This document shows, piece after piece, positions 21,506 to 30,119 of a stretch of DNA of 53,204 bases. Origin of the DNA: Prochlorococcus sp. AG-363-M17. GTDB lineage: Bacteria > Cyanobacteriota > Cyanobacteriia > PCC-6307 > Cyanobiaceae. The stretch is taken from assembly GCA_003278365.1 (NCBI GenBank), contig QCFS01000009.1, positions 1-53,204 on the forward strand, given 5' to 3'. The position numbers and the translations under genes were made by a program. Below the pieces are notes generated by a model that was not told where the DNA came from, did not search any database, and worked only from the letters and a program-made list of their open reading frames with translations. How positions within the stretch are numbered: the first letter of the stretch is position 1; each line of letters starts with the position of its first letter.

Positions 21506-22669
21506 GTGAATATTCAGCTCGGACGTTCCAAAACTGTACGTCGTGCTTATGGCATTGATGAGATTGCTTTGGTCCCTGGGAAATGCACCGTCGACCCTGA
21601 GGTTACGGACACTAAATGGACTTTGGGGGGGATACAGCGTGAAATTCCAATAATTGCAAGTGCTATGGACGGTGTTGTAGATGTTGAGATGGCTGTAGAG
21701 CTTTCTAAGCTTGGAGCTTTAGGAGTATTGAATTTGGAGGGAATTCAAACTCGATATGACGATACGAAAAGCGTGTTGAAGCGGATTTCTTCAGGAGGTA
21801 AAGAAGATTTTGTCCCCTTGATGCAAGAAATATATAGCCAGCCAATTAAAGAAGAATTAATTAGAACTCGAATTAGAGAAATAAAAAAGAAAGGGGGAAT
21901 AGCAGCTGTTAGTGGAACTCCAGCCGCTGCAATAAGGTTTTCAGAAGTTATTACTGAGGAGTCTGCAGATGTTTTCTTCTTACAGGCAACTGTCGTCTCC
22001 ACTGAGCATATTGGACCGGCTGGTCAGGTCACCCTTGACTTGAAAAAGCTCTGTAATGAGATGGGTTTGCCTGTAGTCATAGGAAATTGTGTTACTTATG
22101 AAGTAGCCCTTGAATTAATGAGAGCAGGAGCTGCTGCTGTAATGGTTGGGATTGGCCCTGGTGCTGCGTGCACTTCACGTGGTGTATTAGGAGTCGGAAT
22201 CCCTCAGGCAACAGCAGTCGCTGATTGTGCAGCAGCACGTTCTGATTATGAGAATGAAACTGGTAGGTATGTTCCAATTATTGCTGATGGAGGGATCGTA
22301 ACCGGGGGTGACATTTGTAAATGCATTGCCTGTGGAGCAGATGCAGTGATGATTGGTTCACCAATTGCGAGAGCGAATGAGGCTCCTGGCGGAGGATTCC
22401 ATTGGGGGATGGCCACTCCAAGCAGGGTTTTACCTCGTGGGACGAGAATTAAAGTTGGTACTACTGGAACACTTGAGAGAATCCTTAGAGGTCCTGCCCT
22501 TTTGGATGACGGAACACATAACCTTTTAGGGGCTTTAAAAACTTCTATGGGGACCCTTGGGGCTCGAAACATAAAAGAGATGCAGCAGGTTGAAGTTGTA
22601 GTTGCGCCTTCTCTGCTTACTGAGGGGAAGGTCTATCAAAAGGCTCAACAATTAGGTATGGGTAAATAA
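21506..22669 (+). CDS. guaB: GuaB3-type IMP dehydrogenase family protein
   Basis: The purine enzyme fold of IMPDH/GMP reductase. From the GTG at 21506 it is 387 aa, with N-terminus MNIQLGRSKTVRRAYGIDEI. An ATG at 21473 would add 11 residues of poor fit. The active-site cysteine loop is GIGPGAACTSRGV, the substrate loop is IADGGIVTGGDI, and the C-terminal lobe is ALKTSMGTLGARN. There are no CBS domains. This short cyanobacterial type, GuaB3, differs from full-length GuaB. It is followed by Yfr1 and trxA. Confidence 0.9.
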   Translation: MNIQLGRSKTVRRAYGIDEIALVPGKCTVDPEVTDTKWTLGGIQREIPIIASAMDGVVDVEMAVELSKLGALGVLNLEGIQTRYDDTKSVLKRISSGGKEDFVPLMQEIYSQPIKEELIRTRIREIKKKGGIAAVSGTPAAAIRFSEVITEESADVFFLQATVVSTEHIGPAGQVTLDLKKLCNEMGLPVVIGNCVTYEVALELMRAGAAAVMVGIGPGAACTSRGVLGVGIPQATAVADCAAARSDYENETGRYVPIIADGGIVTGGDICKCIACGADAVMIGSPIARANEAPGGGFHWGMATPSRVLPRGTRIKVGTTGTLERILRGPALLDDGTHNLLGALKTSMGTLGARNIKEMQQVEVVVAPSLLTEGKVYQKAQQLGMGK

Positions 22670-22728
22670 CTCACGTTGCAATTGTTGGATTAATGCTTAG
22701 TTGGGTTTACAAGCGTTAGTATTTAGAT

Positions 22729-22790
22729 GTGAGGGCTTTTTGCCCACACACTCCTCACACACACTGCCCGACGAGCTCGGGCTTTTCGTC
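22729..22790 (+). ncRNA. yfr1: Yfr1 small regulatory RNA
   Basis: The ultraconserved single-stranded motif ACTCCTCACAC is at 22750-22760. It sits between a 5' hairpin (GGGC 733-736 / GCCC 742-745, last three digits) and a 3' terminator hairpin (GCCCGA 22766-22771 / TCGGGC 22777-22782, then TTTT). That is the known Yfr1 layout, and the guaB-Yfr1-trxA order is the known synteny. In Prochlorococcus Yfr1 pairs with the leaders of outer-membrane porin mRNAs and blocks translation. The exact 5' end is estimated; a TATTTA-like -10 lies just upstream. Confidence 0.92.
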
Positions 22791-22795
22791 TTTTT
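22766..22795 (+). terminator. Rho-independent terminator of Yfr1
   Basis: Stem GCCCGA/TCGGGC with a 5-nt loop CGAGC, followed by TTTTCGTCTTTTT. It also separates guaB from trxA. Confidence 0.85.
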
Positions 22796-22892
22796 CGACT
22801 TCATAGCATCACAGTTCTCACAGCGAACGGTTTCAAATGCTGAAATAAGTAAAAACGGTTGCTAAGTTTCTCCGAGATATCTTTGTTAGTTA

Positions 22893-23216
22893 ATGTCAAC
22901 TGCTTCTGCTGTTACAGATGCCTCTTTTGAACAGGATGTCCTTCAGAGCGCTGTCCCGGTCTTAGTTGACTTCTGGGCGCCATGGTGTGGACCTTGTCGG
23001 ATGGTTGCACCAATCGTTGATGAGATTTCCAAAGAGTTTGAAGGCAAGATTAAAGTCTTCAAGCTCAACACCGATGAGAACCCAAATGTTGCAAGCCAGT
23101 ATGGGATTAGGAGTATTCCAACCCTGATGGTTTTCAAGGGCGGGCAAAAGGTGGATACTGTTGTTGGTGCTGTTCCTAAGGCAACTCTCTCAGGAACGAT
23201 TTCCAAGTATCTCTGA
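22893..23216 (+). CDS. trxA: Thioredoxin
   Basis: A 107-aa m-type thioredoxin. The redox centre WCGPC is at residues 31-35, with the conserved Asp26, cis-proline IPT and C-terminal GTISKYL. It reduces disulfides of Calvin-cycle and other targets with electrons from ferredoxin or NADPH reductase. It starts about 100 nt after Yfr1 and probably has its own promoter. Confidence 0.97.
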   Translation: MSTASAVTDASFEQDVLQSAVPVLVDFWAPWCGPCRMVAPIVDEISKEFEGKIKVFKLNTDENPNVASQYGIRSIPTLMVFKGGQKVDTVVGAVPKATLSGTISKYL

Positions 23217-23225
23217 CCTCAGACA

Positions 23226-23262
23226 AAGTTCTTTACGTCTTCCAAAGGGGCGTTTAGAACTT
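23226..23262. other. Long imperfect hairpin between trxA and hisH
   Basis: AAGTTCT (23226-23232) pairs with AGAACTT (23256-23262). Inside a symmetric TT/TT internal loop, ACGTC pairs with GGCGT. There is no U-run after it, so it may be a 3' mRNA stabiliser or processing site rather than a normal terminator. Confidence 0.4.
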
Positions 23263-23307
23263 ATCAATCTACAGTCATCTTCAAATCTCTTGTAATTAGC
23301 ATTTTTG

Positions 23308-23949
23308 ATGATGGTACGCCTAGGCCTAATTGATTACGGCATGGGCAATCTGCATTCTGTAGAGAAAGCTTTTCTAAGGCTTGGCAAAAACATTACTTTT
23401 GTCAATTCTCCAAAAGATTTAGCTTCTTGTGATGCAGTCGTTTTGCCAGGAGTTGGTGCATTTGATCCTGCCATAAGGAATTTGGGTGAGCGTGGTTTGA
23501 TTACGCCCATCAGAAATTGGGCAATTGAAGGCAAGCCATTGTTGGGGATATGTCTTGGCTTGCAGTTGTTTTTTGAGTCAAGTGCAGAAGGTTCTTCAGA
23601 AGGGCTTGGATTGTTTGAGGGGCAAGTAGAACTATTGCCTTCTGATCAAGGTGAAAGAATTCCACATATGGGTTGGTCCCTTTTGAAGCGTCAAAGGGCT
23701 TGTCCTTTATTTGAAAAACATGATGATTCACTTTGGATGTACTTCGTTCATTCTTATGCAGCCAACCCAACGCTGAAAAAGGATATTGCAGCTAGTTGTT
23801 CATTTGGTAAAGCAGATGTCACAGCCGTTATCTGGAAAGGTCGTATAGGAGCTTGTCAATTTCATCCTGAGAAATCGGCTGTTGCAGGACAAAGGTTATT
23901 GAAAAATTGGCTTTTCTGGTTGGAGTCAGGAGCTGAAGTGATTCCATGA
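23308..23949 (+). CDS. hisH: Imidazole glycerol phosphate synthase, glutaminase subunit HisH
   Basis: Hydrolyses glutamine and passes ammonia to HisF in histidine synthesis. It has about 213 aa. The type-1 amidotransferase nucleophile is the cysteine in GKPLLGICLGLQ. The HxE pair is in QFHPEKS, and the start reads LGLIDYGMGNLHSV. Starts at TTG 23305, ATG 23308 and ATG 23311 are all possible. The stop overlaps the rsmD start by 4 nt. Confidence 0.95.
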   Translation: MMVRLGLIDYGMGNLHSVEKAFLRLGKNITFVNSPKDLASCDAVVLPGVGAFDPAIRNLGERGLITPIRNWAIEGKPLLGICLGLQLFFESSAEGSSEGLGLFEGQVELLPSDQGERIPHMGWSLLKRQRACPLFEKHDDSLWMYFVHSYAANPTLKKDIAASCSFGKADVTAVIWKGRIGACQFHPEKSAVAGQRLLKNWLFWLESGAEVIP

Positions 23950-24578
23950 GTGCATTTTTAAGACTTTCTGGTGGCAGGAAATTAAAAAGTCCACCAGGTA
24001 TGGGGACTAGACCTACTACAGCAAGGGTTCGTGAAGCAGTTATGAATTTATTAGCTCATAAGTTGGAAGGATCATATTGGCTTGATCTTTGCAGTGGCAG
24101 TGGAGCTATTTGTTGTGAGGCACTTGAGCGGGGAGCAAAAGGGGTTGTTGCTGTTGAAAGAGATTCAAGGACCGCAAAAATATGCAAGTCCAATCTTGCG
24201 GAAACTAAATCTGGTCTTGATGCGGTTCCAGAAATCTCAGTATTTTGCGACGAAGCTCTTAGATGGTTGAATAGGAATAAGAAGGAAGGTGATAGAAGCC
24301 AAAAATATCCAAAGTTTGACTTGGTTTATTTAGATCCTCCTTATGGTTCAAAACTTTATTTGCCTATCTTGAAAGCCCTCCTTACTTCAGAATTTCTCAA
24401 AAGCAAGGCATTGGTTGTTTGCGAATATTCGGCCGATAATGCTATGGATACACCAAGCCCATGGATCGAAGAGGATAGAAGAAAATATGGGAGTACCGTT
24501 TTGGTTATGGTTAGCCGACCAGTGAATTGTCTCGACGATACTGATTCCAGGCTGCCACAAATAAACCAAGCAAAGTGA
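23946..24578 (+). CDS. rsmD: 16S rRNA (guanine-966-N2) methyltransferase RsmD
   Basis: A 210-aa class I SAM methyltransferase. [15 protein letters not shown] is the family N-terminus, [18 protein letters not shown] is the SAM loop, and [11 protein letters not shown] is the catalytic (D)PPY motif. It is coupled to hisH by a 4-nt overlap. Its last 68 nt overlap the 3' end of petG on the other strand. Confidence 0.93.
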   Translation: MSAFLRLSGGRKLKSPPGMGTRPTTARVREAVMNLLAHKLEGSYWLDLCSGSGAICCEALERGAKGVVAVERDSRTAKICKSNLAETKSGLDAVPEISVFCDEALRWLNRNKKEGDRSQKYPKFDLVYLDPPYGSKLYLPILKALLTSEFLKSKALVVCEYSADNAMDTPSPWIEEDRRKYGSTVLVMVSRPVNCLDDTDSRLPQINQAK

Positions 24579-24624
24579 CTGGGATGAGTCCAAGAACTAT
24601 TCCACAAAGAAGTGGTTCGATCAT
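24511..24624 (-). CDS. petG: Cytochrome b6-f complex subunit 5 (PetG)
   Basis: A 37-aa single-TM subunit starting [20 protein letters not shown] and ending [14 protein letters not shown], the standard PetG sequence and length. It is required for assembly and stability of the cytochrome b6-f dimer in the thylakoid. ATG at 24624; the frame is open further upstream but only this start matches the family. Its 3' half lies antisense to the end of rsmD. Confidence 0.95.
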   Translation of the reverse strand: MIEPLLCGIVLGLIPVTLLGLFVAAWNQYRRDNSLVG

Positions 24625-24680
24625 GATTTCACGTTTAGGGGAATGACCTATCACAATTGTTTCATGCCTAGGGATTTTTC

Positions 24681-25070
24681 GTGACTGATCCGTTATCAAC
24701 TGCTGCACCAAATAACACAGGAGGAATCAGCTTGGTTAGGGCTCTAGTCCTTGTTGCTTCATTGACTTCTATTGTTTTGGTTTTGTGGTTTTTATTGGTT
24801 TCCCAACAGGATCCTTATGTAAAAGCAGTATTAAAGCTCAATGGCTCTAAGGAAAAAGGAGCAATGTTATTCAGGATGAATTGTGCGGGATGCCATGGAA
24901 TTAATGCGCAGGGACTGGTTGGACCCGACCTTAGAAATGTTGCTTCTTCAAGAAGAGATTCAGATTTGATTAGGCAGGTAGTTAGCGGGAAAACACCACC
25001 TATGCCTAGCTTTGAGTTCGAAGCTGATGGAATGGCAGATGTTTTGGCTTACCTTCATTCACTCGATTGA
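24681..25070 (+). CDS. cytM: Cytochrome cM, membrane-anchored c-type cytochrome
   Basis: 129 aa with a GTG start. One uncleaved membrane helix (about 19-42) is followed by a single-haem cytochrome c domain with CAGCH at residues about 69-73 and a likely methionine ligand in TPPMPSFEF. This matches cytochrome cM, proposed to balance respiration and photosynthesis in cyanobacteria. It is divergent from petG, with 56 nt between the start codons. Confidence 0.88.
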   Translation: MTDPLSTAAPNNTGGISLVRALVLVASLTSIVLVLWFLLVSQQDPYVKAVLKLNGSKEKGAMLFRMNCAGCHGINAQGLVGPDLRNVASSRRDSDLIRQVVSGKTPPMPSFEFEADGMADVLAYLHSLD

Positions 25071-25819
25071 TAGTGCATTGTTTGCCTGAGAATTTGAGGG
25101 TTGTTTTGGTTGAGCCTCTTGGACCAATCAATGTAGGCAGTGTTGCAAGGCTTTGTGAGAATTTTGGGGTCCAGGAGATTTGTCTCGTAACTCCAAGATG
25201 TGATGTGCTTTCATTTGAGGCCAGGCAAATGGCTTTAAGGGGGCAAGTACTTCTTGAAAAGGCTCAACAATTTGGTTCTCTCCTTGAGGCAGTAGCTGAT
25301 TGCAGCCGTGTAGTTGCCACCTGTGGACGTATAGATCACGGAAGTGCGATACCTCTGAAGTCCTCCGAGCAATCATTGCAATGGTTGCTGAATGGGATTG
25401 ATACAGGGCCAACCGCCTTGGTTTTTGGCAGAGAAGATAGGGGGTTGACTAATGAAGAGCTTCTTATTGCCAATCAAGTTTTAACTCTTGATATCAGCTC
25501 TGATTACTGCTCATTGAATCTTTCCCACGCAGTTGCAATAGTGCTTTATGAACTTCAACGTTTGAGCTCACCAAGGCAAAAGGTAGATAGTGAATCCCTT
25601 CCTTCGGCTTTGGCCAACCCTTTGCAATTAGAAGCTTTTCTTAGTGATGCACGTGATTTATTGCTAGATGTTGGATTTCTTCTTGAGCACACAGCTAATG
25701 CGCGTATGGTCAAAATCAAGTCATTGATTCACCGTTCGGCAGCGAGACCAGAAGAAGTGGCATTGTTAAGAGGAGTTATTCGTCAAATTCGTTGGGCAAT
25801 CAATTCGCCTCGCTCCTAA
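25067..25819 (+). CDS. SpoU/TrmH-family RNA ribose methyltransferase (TrmJ-like)
   Basis: A 250-aa SPOUT enzyme that 2'-O-methylates tRNA or rRNA. Motif 1 is EPLGPINVGSVARLCENFG, motif 2 ALVFGREDRGLTNEEL and motif 3 CSLNLSHAVAIVLYEL. The C-terminal helical extension is of TrmJ type, so the tRNA position-32 nucleotide is a possible target. The TTG start overlaps the cytM stop by 4 nt; a GTG two codons later is an alternative. Confidence 0.88.
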   Translation: MIVHCLPENLRVVLVEPLGPINVGSVARLCENFGVQEICLVTPRCDVLSFEARQMALRGQVLLEKAQQFGSLLEAVADCSRVVATCGRIDHGSAIPLKSSEQSLQWLLNGIDTGPTALVFGREDRGLTNEELLIANQVLTLDISSDYCSLNLSHAVAIVLYELQRLSSPRQKVDSESLPSALANPLQLEAFLSDARDLLLDVGFLLEHTANARMVKIKSLIHRSAARPEEVALLRGVIRQIRWAINSPRS

Positions 25820-25848
25820 TCTTTGTTATATGGTTGGAGATTTGAATC

Positions 25849-26961
25849 TTGGCAAGAAGTCCAAATCCTTCTAATAAGAATAATCGCGGCAGCTACTTCC
25901 GGTTAGGCATTCGTTTGCTCCTTTTAGGTTTAGGTCTTGGTGTGATCACTGGATCAGCTTTAATAGCTTTTAAAAATTATTATTCTGGAGAACCAATCGG
26001 TATAGACTCGTTGTTTGGATTAAATAAAAAAGATAAAAAGTTAAATAAAATAAACTTTGAGAGTTTATATCAAAAGCAAAAAGGGTTTAAACGTCTGTCT
26101 TTAGGGAGATTCAAGCAAACAAAAGAATTAATTAACCTAAGCAGGCGTTGGGACCTTATGGCTGGAAGGTATCCCGATTTAAAGGTTAGTGCATATATGT
26201 TGATATTAGATGATGGTCGATTTGCTCAACTTAATCACGACTTGCCTCTCCCAGCGGCAAGCTCTATTAAGATACCAATACTTCTCACTACTCTTCAACT
26301 TATTGATTCTGGAAAAATTAGGTGGAATGAGTTGTTAGAGCTAACTGATGATGATGTTGCTGGTGGTGCGGGATGGATGGCACTTAAGCCACTAGGAACC
26401 ATCTTTCCTGTACATGATGTTGCTACAGAAATGATCAGAATTAGTGACAATACAGCTACTAACCTTCTGATTAAGAGGGTTGGAGGTAAGGACTTCTTGA
26501 ATTCTAATTTTGTTTCTTTAGGGATGAAGTCAACACGCATAAATAGCTTATTACCTGATTTAGCTGGAACAAATTTGACAACAGCTAAAGACCTTGCTTT
26601 AGCAATTGCTATTGTTGATACTGGGAAAGTACTTAGCCCAAGACTTAGAGATACTTTTAGAGAGGTAATGAGTACATCAGTTACAAATCGGCTAATTCCA
26701 GGAGGTCTTTTAAAAGGCTTAGGTGTTAATGATGAAGATCCTGATAAGAGCCTTTTGATACGAGGATTTCGTGTATATAACAAGACTGGTGATATAGGTA
26801 TAGCTTATTCTGATGCTGGCTTAATTGAGTTGCCAGATGGCAGAAGGGCTGTAGCAGGCTTCATCGTCAAAGGACCATTTAATGACCCAAGATCTACAGA
26901 ATTAATTAGAGATCTTTCAGCATCAATGATCCCTTTTCTAAGTTCTAAGGATACTCAGTAG
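25849..26961 (+). CDS. Membrane-anchored class A beta-lactamase-fold protein
   Basis: 370 aa with a TTG start and GGAG upstream. A signal anchor (about 19-41) is followed by a serine hydrolase domain. SxxK is S138-SI-K141, SDN is at 199-201 and KTG at 312-314, so the penicillin-binding core is intact. The omega-loop glutamate of true class A enzymes is not found: that position reads RINSLLPDLAG (230-240). The protein is therefore more likely a peptidoglycan-related DD-peptidase or binding protein than a drug-hydrolysing enzyme. This is inference. Confidence 0.85.
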   Translation: MARSPNPSNKNNRGSYFRLGIRLLLLGLGLGVITGSALIAFKNYYSGEPIGIDSLFGLNKKDKKLNKINFESLYQKQKGFKRLSLGRFKQTKELINLSRRWDLMAGRYPDLKVSAYMLILDDGRFAQLNHDLPLPAASSIKIPILLTTLQLIDSGKIRWNELLELTDDDVAGGAGWMALKPLGTIFPVHDVATEMIRISDNTATNLLIKRVGGKDFLNSNFVSLGMKSTRINSLLPDLAGTNLTTAKDLALAIAIVDTGKVLSPRLRDTFREVMSTSVTNRLIPGGLLKGLGVNDEDPDKSLLIRGFRVYNKTGDIGIAYSDAGLIELPDGRRAVAGFIVKGPFNDPRSTELIRDLSASMIPFLSSKDTQ

Positions 26962-27331
26962 TGTCTACATTGAAATTTATTATTGGTTAACAAAGTTAAT
27001 TTATAATTAACATTTTGTTGAGTACTTTTCAGACTTTTTCTTCTAGTGTGAGAGGGATTTGAAACTTGATTTTACAGAGTTATTTCTTTTCTTGATTTCA
27101 ATAAAGCAGAGCAAATCCAATTTTTTATGTGATTCATCTCATCTTTTTCATCTTGAAATGGGTTAATACAACAGCTCGATAGTGATAAGTGCGCCTGTTT
27201 TATGTAAAGTTTCCCTGCTGATAGCTAAATGAGTTCTCGTCTATCCTGCTTTTTACTAATGGTACAGATCTTGCCTTGAGAGCTTTTTACCCTGCCTGTG
27301 AAACAATCTTTTTAATGTCGGAATTGAGATC
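26962..27331. other. Long chlI upstream region
   Basis: 370 nt, AT-rich. I find no coding frame longer than about 16 codons and no strong hairpin. It probably contains the chlI promoter and leader. Confidence 0.4.
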
Positions 27332-28420
27332 GTGAGTTCAACCAGGAAGAGAAGGGTCTTCCCCTTTACAGCCGTAATAGGCCAAGAAGAGATGAAATTG
27401 GCTCTTCTTCTCAATGTCATTGACCCAAGAATTGGCGGGGTAATGATTATGGGTGACCGTGGTACTGGCAAATCAACCACTATTAGAGCCTTGGCTGATT
27501 TGCTGCCATGTATACAAGTTGTTGCTGGAGATTCCTACAACAGTTCACCGGTAGATCCTGATTTGCAGAGCAGTGAAGTCAGACAGCAACTTGATAATGG
27601 AGACAACCTTGATATTGAGGACAGACAGGTTCCTATGGTTGATCTCCCTTTGGGAGCAACCGAAGACCGTCTTTGTGGAACGATTGATATTGAGAAAGCT
27701 TTAAGTGAAGGAGTGAGAGCTTTTGAACCTGGATTACTTGCAAAAGCAAATAGAGGTTTGCTCTATGTGGATGAGGTGAATCTTCTAGATGACCATTTGG
27801 TTGATGTTCTCTTGGACTCAGCCGCCTCGGGATGGAACACTGTTGAACGAGAAGGTGTTTCGGTAAGGCATCCAGCCCGTTTTGTTCTTATAGGATCAGG
27901 TAACCCAGAAGAAGGCGAATTACGACCGCAACTTCTTGATCGGTTTGGAATGAGCGTTGAAGTTAGGACCGTTCGTGATGCGGAGTTAAGAGTACAAGTT
28001 GTAGATCAGCGCACCTCTTTTGATACGGATCCAGATGCATTTGCTGATAAAGTTCAATCAAATCAAGATGCTCTGCAAGTAAAAGTTGTTAACGCCCAGG
28101 ACAGGCTTAACGGGGTTTCTATTGATGATGATTTGCGATTAAAAATTTCTGCAGTTTGTGGAGAACTTGATGTAGATGGATTGAGAGGTGACATTGTTAC
28201 TAATAGATCGGCAAGAGCATTGGCAGCTTTTGAGGGTAGAGAAGAAGTTACTGAGGATGATGTGGCTAGAGTTATTTCATGTTCTTTGCGACATCGCCTA
28301 AGAAAAGATCCCCTTGAGCAAGTTGACTCTGGAGATAGAGTAATTAAGGCTTTTTGCAAAGTTTTTGAGCGTCCTGAGGAAAGTAATCAATCAGATTTTG
28401 AATTAGTTATGGATAAATAA
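27332..28420 (+). CDS. chlI: Magnesium chelatase AAA+ subunit ChlI
   Basis: The motor subunit that with ChlD and ChlH inserts Mg2+ into protoporphyrin IX, the first step of the chlorophyll branch. It has 362 aa with a GTG start. [17 protein letters not shown] is the typical N-terminus. Walker [10 protein letters not shown] is at 41-49, Walker [12 protein letters not shown], sensor 1 [16 protein letters not shown] and arginine finger [11 protein letters not shown]. ruvC follows after 5 nt. Confidence 0.97.
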   Translation: MSSTRKRRVFPFTAVIGQEEMKLALLLNVIDPRIGGVMIMGDRGTGKSTTIRALADLLPCIQVVAGDSYNSSPVDPDLQSSEVRQQLDNGDNLDIEDRQVPMVDLPLGATEDRLCGTIDIEKALSEGVRAFEPGLLAKANRGLLYVDEVNLLDDHLVDVLLDSAASGWNTVEREGVSVRHPARFVLIGSGNPEEGELRPQLLDRFGMSVEVRTVRDAELRVQVVDQRTSFDTDPDAFADKVQSNQDALQVKVVNAQDRLNGVSIDDDLRLKISAVCGELDVDGLRGDIVTNRSARALAAFEGREEVTEDDVARVISCSLRHRLRKDPLEQVDSGDRVIKAFCKVFERPEESNQSDFELVMDK

Positions 28421-28425
28421 AATCT

Positions 28426-28890
28426 TTGAGAATTCTTGGCATTGATCCAGGCCTCGCAAGAGTGGGCTACGGACTAATAGAAATTAATGAGCGCGACCAA
28501 AAGATGCTTGATAGTGGAATTATTCGAACTGATCCTGGACAACAAGATGGATTGAGGTTGGTTGAAATTGCGAAGGACCTTAGGCAGCTGATTCGTATAT
28601 GGAGACCTGAACTTGCATCAGTTGAAAAGTTTTTTTTCTATCGTTCTAGTACGACAATTAGTGTTGTTCAGGCTAGAGGAGTGTTGATGATGACCCTTGC
28701 AAGATTCTCAATACCAGTTGTTGAATTTCCTCCAATGCAGGTTAAATTAGCCTTGACTGGTTCAGGTCGAGCAGATAAGAATGAAGTCCTTGACTCTGTT
28801 ATGCGTGAATTGAACCTTGATTCGCCACCTAAGCCAGATGATGCAGCTGATGCTTTGGCTATTGCTCTAACAGCTTGGTTCCAGAGATGA
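28426..28890 (+). CDS. ruvC: Holliday junction resolvase RuvC
   Basis: A 154-aa crossover-junction endonuclease with a TTG start. The four acidic catalytic residues are visible: Asp in [13 protein letters not shown], Glu in [10 protein letters not shown], and two in the C-terminal [13 protein letters not shown]. It is packed 5 nt behind chlI, so the two probably share a transcript. Confidence 0.95.
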   Translation: MRILGIDPGLARVGYGLIEINERDQKMLDSGIIRTDPGQQDGLRLVEIAKDLRQLIRIWRPELASVEKFFFYRSSTTISVVQARGVLMMTLARFSIPVVEFPPMQVKLALTGSGRADKNEVLDSVMRELNLDSPPKPDDAADALAIALTAWFQR

Positions 28891-28976
28891 AATCAATCTA
28901 TAAATAGGAATTAACTAAACTGGCCCTAAATAGAAGTTTTATTGACTCTTTTGTTTTCTTATAGGTAATTATAGAA

Positions 28977-29576
28977 ATGTCACTACCAAGCGTTAAAGAC
29001 GAGAAAAGAATATTTTTCAGAGAACGAAGAGCTCTTCATTGTCAAGATGTAGATAAACAGATCCTCGAGAAAATATCTTGTCAACTTGAGAATTTAGCTA
29101 TTGAAAAGGATCCTGCAGCTTATGTCGGGATTTATTGGCCTTTACCAGGTGAAGTCGATTTACGACCACTTCTTCAGTCGATTGAGCTTCCTTTTGCTCT
29201 CCCATGCTGTGAACCGGATAACAGCATGACATACCGCCCTTGGAGGGGAGAAAGGCTATTAAGAGATGCTTGTTTGATTCCAGCTCCAATAAATGAGAAT
29301 GTGATTTCACCAAAAGAAATGAGCATTATTTTTGTTCCTGCATTGTCAGTCGATGTTTTTGGAATTCGTCTTGGCTATGGGAAAGGCTTCTTTGATCGTC
29401 TAAGGAGTTCCTCCTTGTGGCAATCTGTACCATCTTTTGTTGTGTTACCAGAGACTTGCGTATCATCAGACGCATTACCTCGAGACACATGGGATGTTCC
29501 TTTTGATGGTTGGATTTGTGAATCAGGAATTCACTACTGTCTGGAGTCCTTTGATAAAACTGAAATTTCTTCCTAA
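28977..29576 (+). CDS. 5-formyltetrahydrofolate cyclo-ligase
   Basis: A 199-aa enzyme (MTHFS) that converts 5-formyl-THF to 5,10-methenyl-THF with ATP. Family landmarks are YVGIYWPLPGEVDLRPL, FVPALSVDVFGIRLGYGKG and GKGFFDRLR. It recycles the folate by-product of the serine/glycine pathway and is linked to folD function. Confidence 0.88.
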   Translation: MSLPSVKDEKRIFFRERRALHCQDVDKQILEKISCQLENLAIEKDPAAYVGIYWPLPGEVDLRPLLQSIELPFALPCCEPDNSMTYRPWRGERLLRDACLIPAPINENVISPKEMSIIFVPALSVDVFGIRLGYGKGFFDRLRSSSLWQSVPSFVVLPETCVSSDALPRDTWDVPFDGWICESGIHYCLESFDKTEISS

Positions 29577-29618
29577 AGTTTGATTTGACATTAAATTCTT
29601 AATTAAATCCCTACTCAG

Positions 29619-30083
29619 ATGACAAACGTTGAAAAATCTCAAGTTAATAAATATGGAAGCAAAGTTTTAGGAGAAATAGTCGATAAGTTACAGGGAACTA
29701 ATGACCCTAAAAGAAAGTATGAATATGTTCTTTGGTTAGCAAAAAAACTCCCTCGTTTAGCGCCTGAATGCCATGATGAAGCAATTCGAGTAAAAGGGTG
29801 TGTGTCTCAAGTTTATATTTTAGGAGAATTAGTAGATGGCAGACTCTTATGGAAAGGTGATTCTGATGCCTTAATCACAAGAGGCCTGCTTACTTTACTG
29901 ATTAACGGATTAACCGGTTTAACCCCTGATGAAGTTATATCAATTGACCCTAGCTTTATTAGAGATACCGGGCTTCAGGGAAGTCTTACTCCTTCCAGGG
30001 CAAATGGCTTTTTAAATATTCTTCTAACTATGAAAACCATCGCTAAGCATTATCAACCCTCAACGAGTACTTTCGTTGAATAG
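29619..30083 (+). CDS. sufE: SufE-type sulfur acceptor
   Basis: 154 aa. Accepts persulfide sulfur from the cysteine desulfurase SufS and hands it to the SufBCD scaffold. The active cysteine is C61 in IRVKGCVSQVYI, followed by WKGDSDALITRGLLTLL. No suf genes adjoin it in this window. Confidence 0.92.
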   Translation: MTNVEKSQVNKYGSKVLGEIVDKLQGTNDPKRKYEYVLWLAKKLPRLAPECHDEAIRVKGCVSQVYILGELVDGRLLWKGDSDALITRGLLTLLINGLTGLTPDEVISIDPSFIRDTGLQGSLTPSRANGFLNILLTMKTIAKHYQPSTSTFVE

Positions 30084-30119
30084 AGTTGATAATTATTTCC
30101 ATTTCCTAGGACGTCTTCT

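Noticed and set aside
26295-26783. 162-codon minus-strand frame inside the beta-lactamase-fold gene
   Set aside because: Antisense to conserved SDN/KTG coding sequence; composition follows the codon pattern of the real gene.
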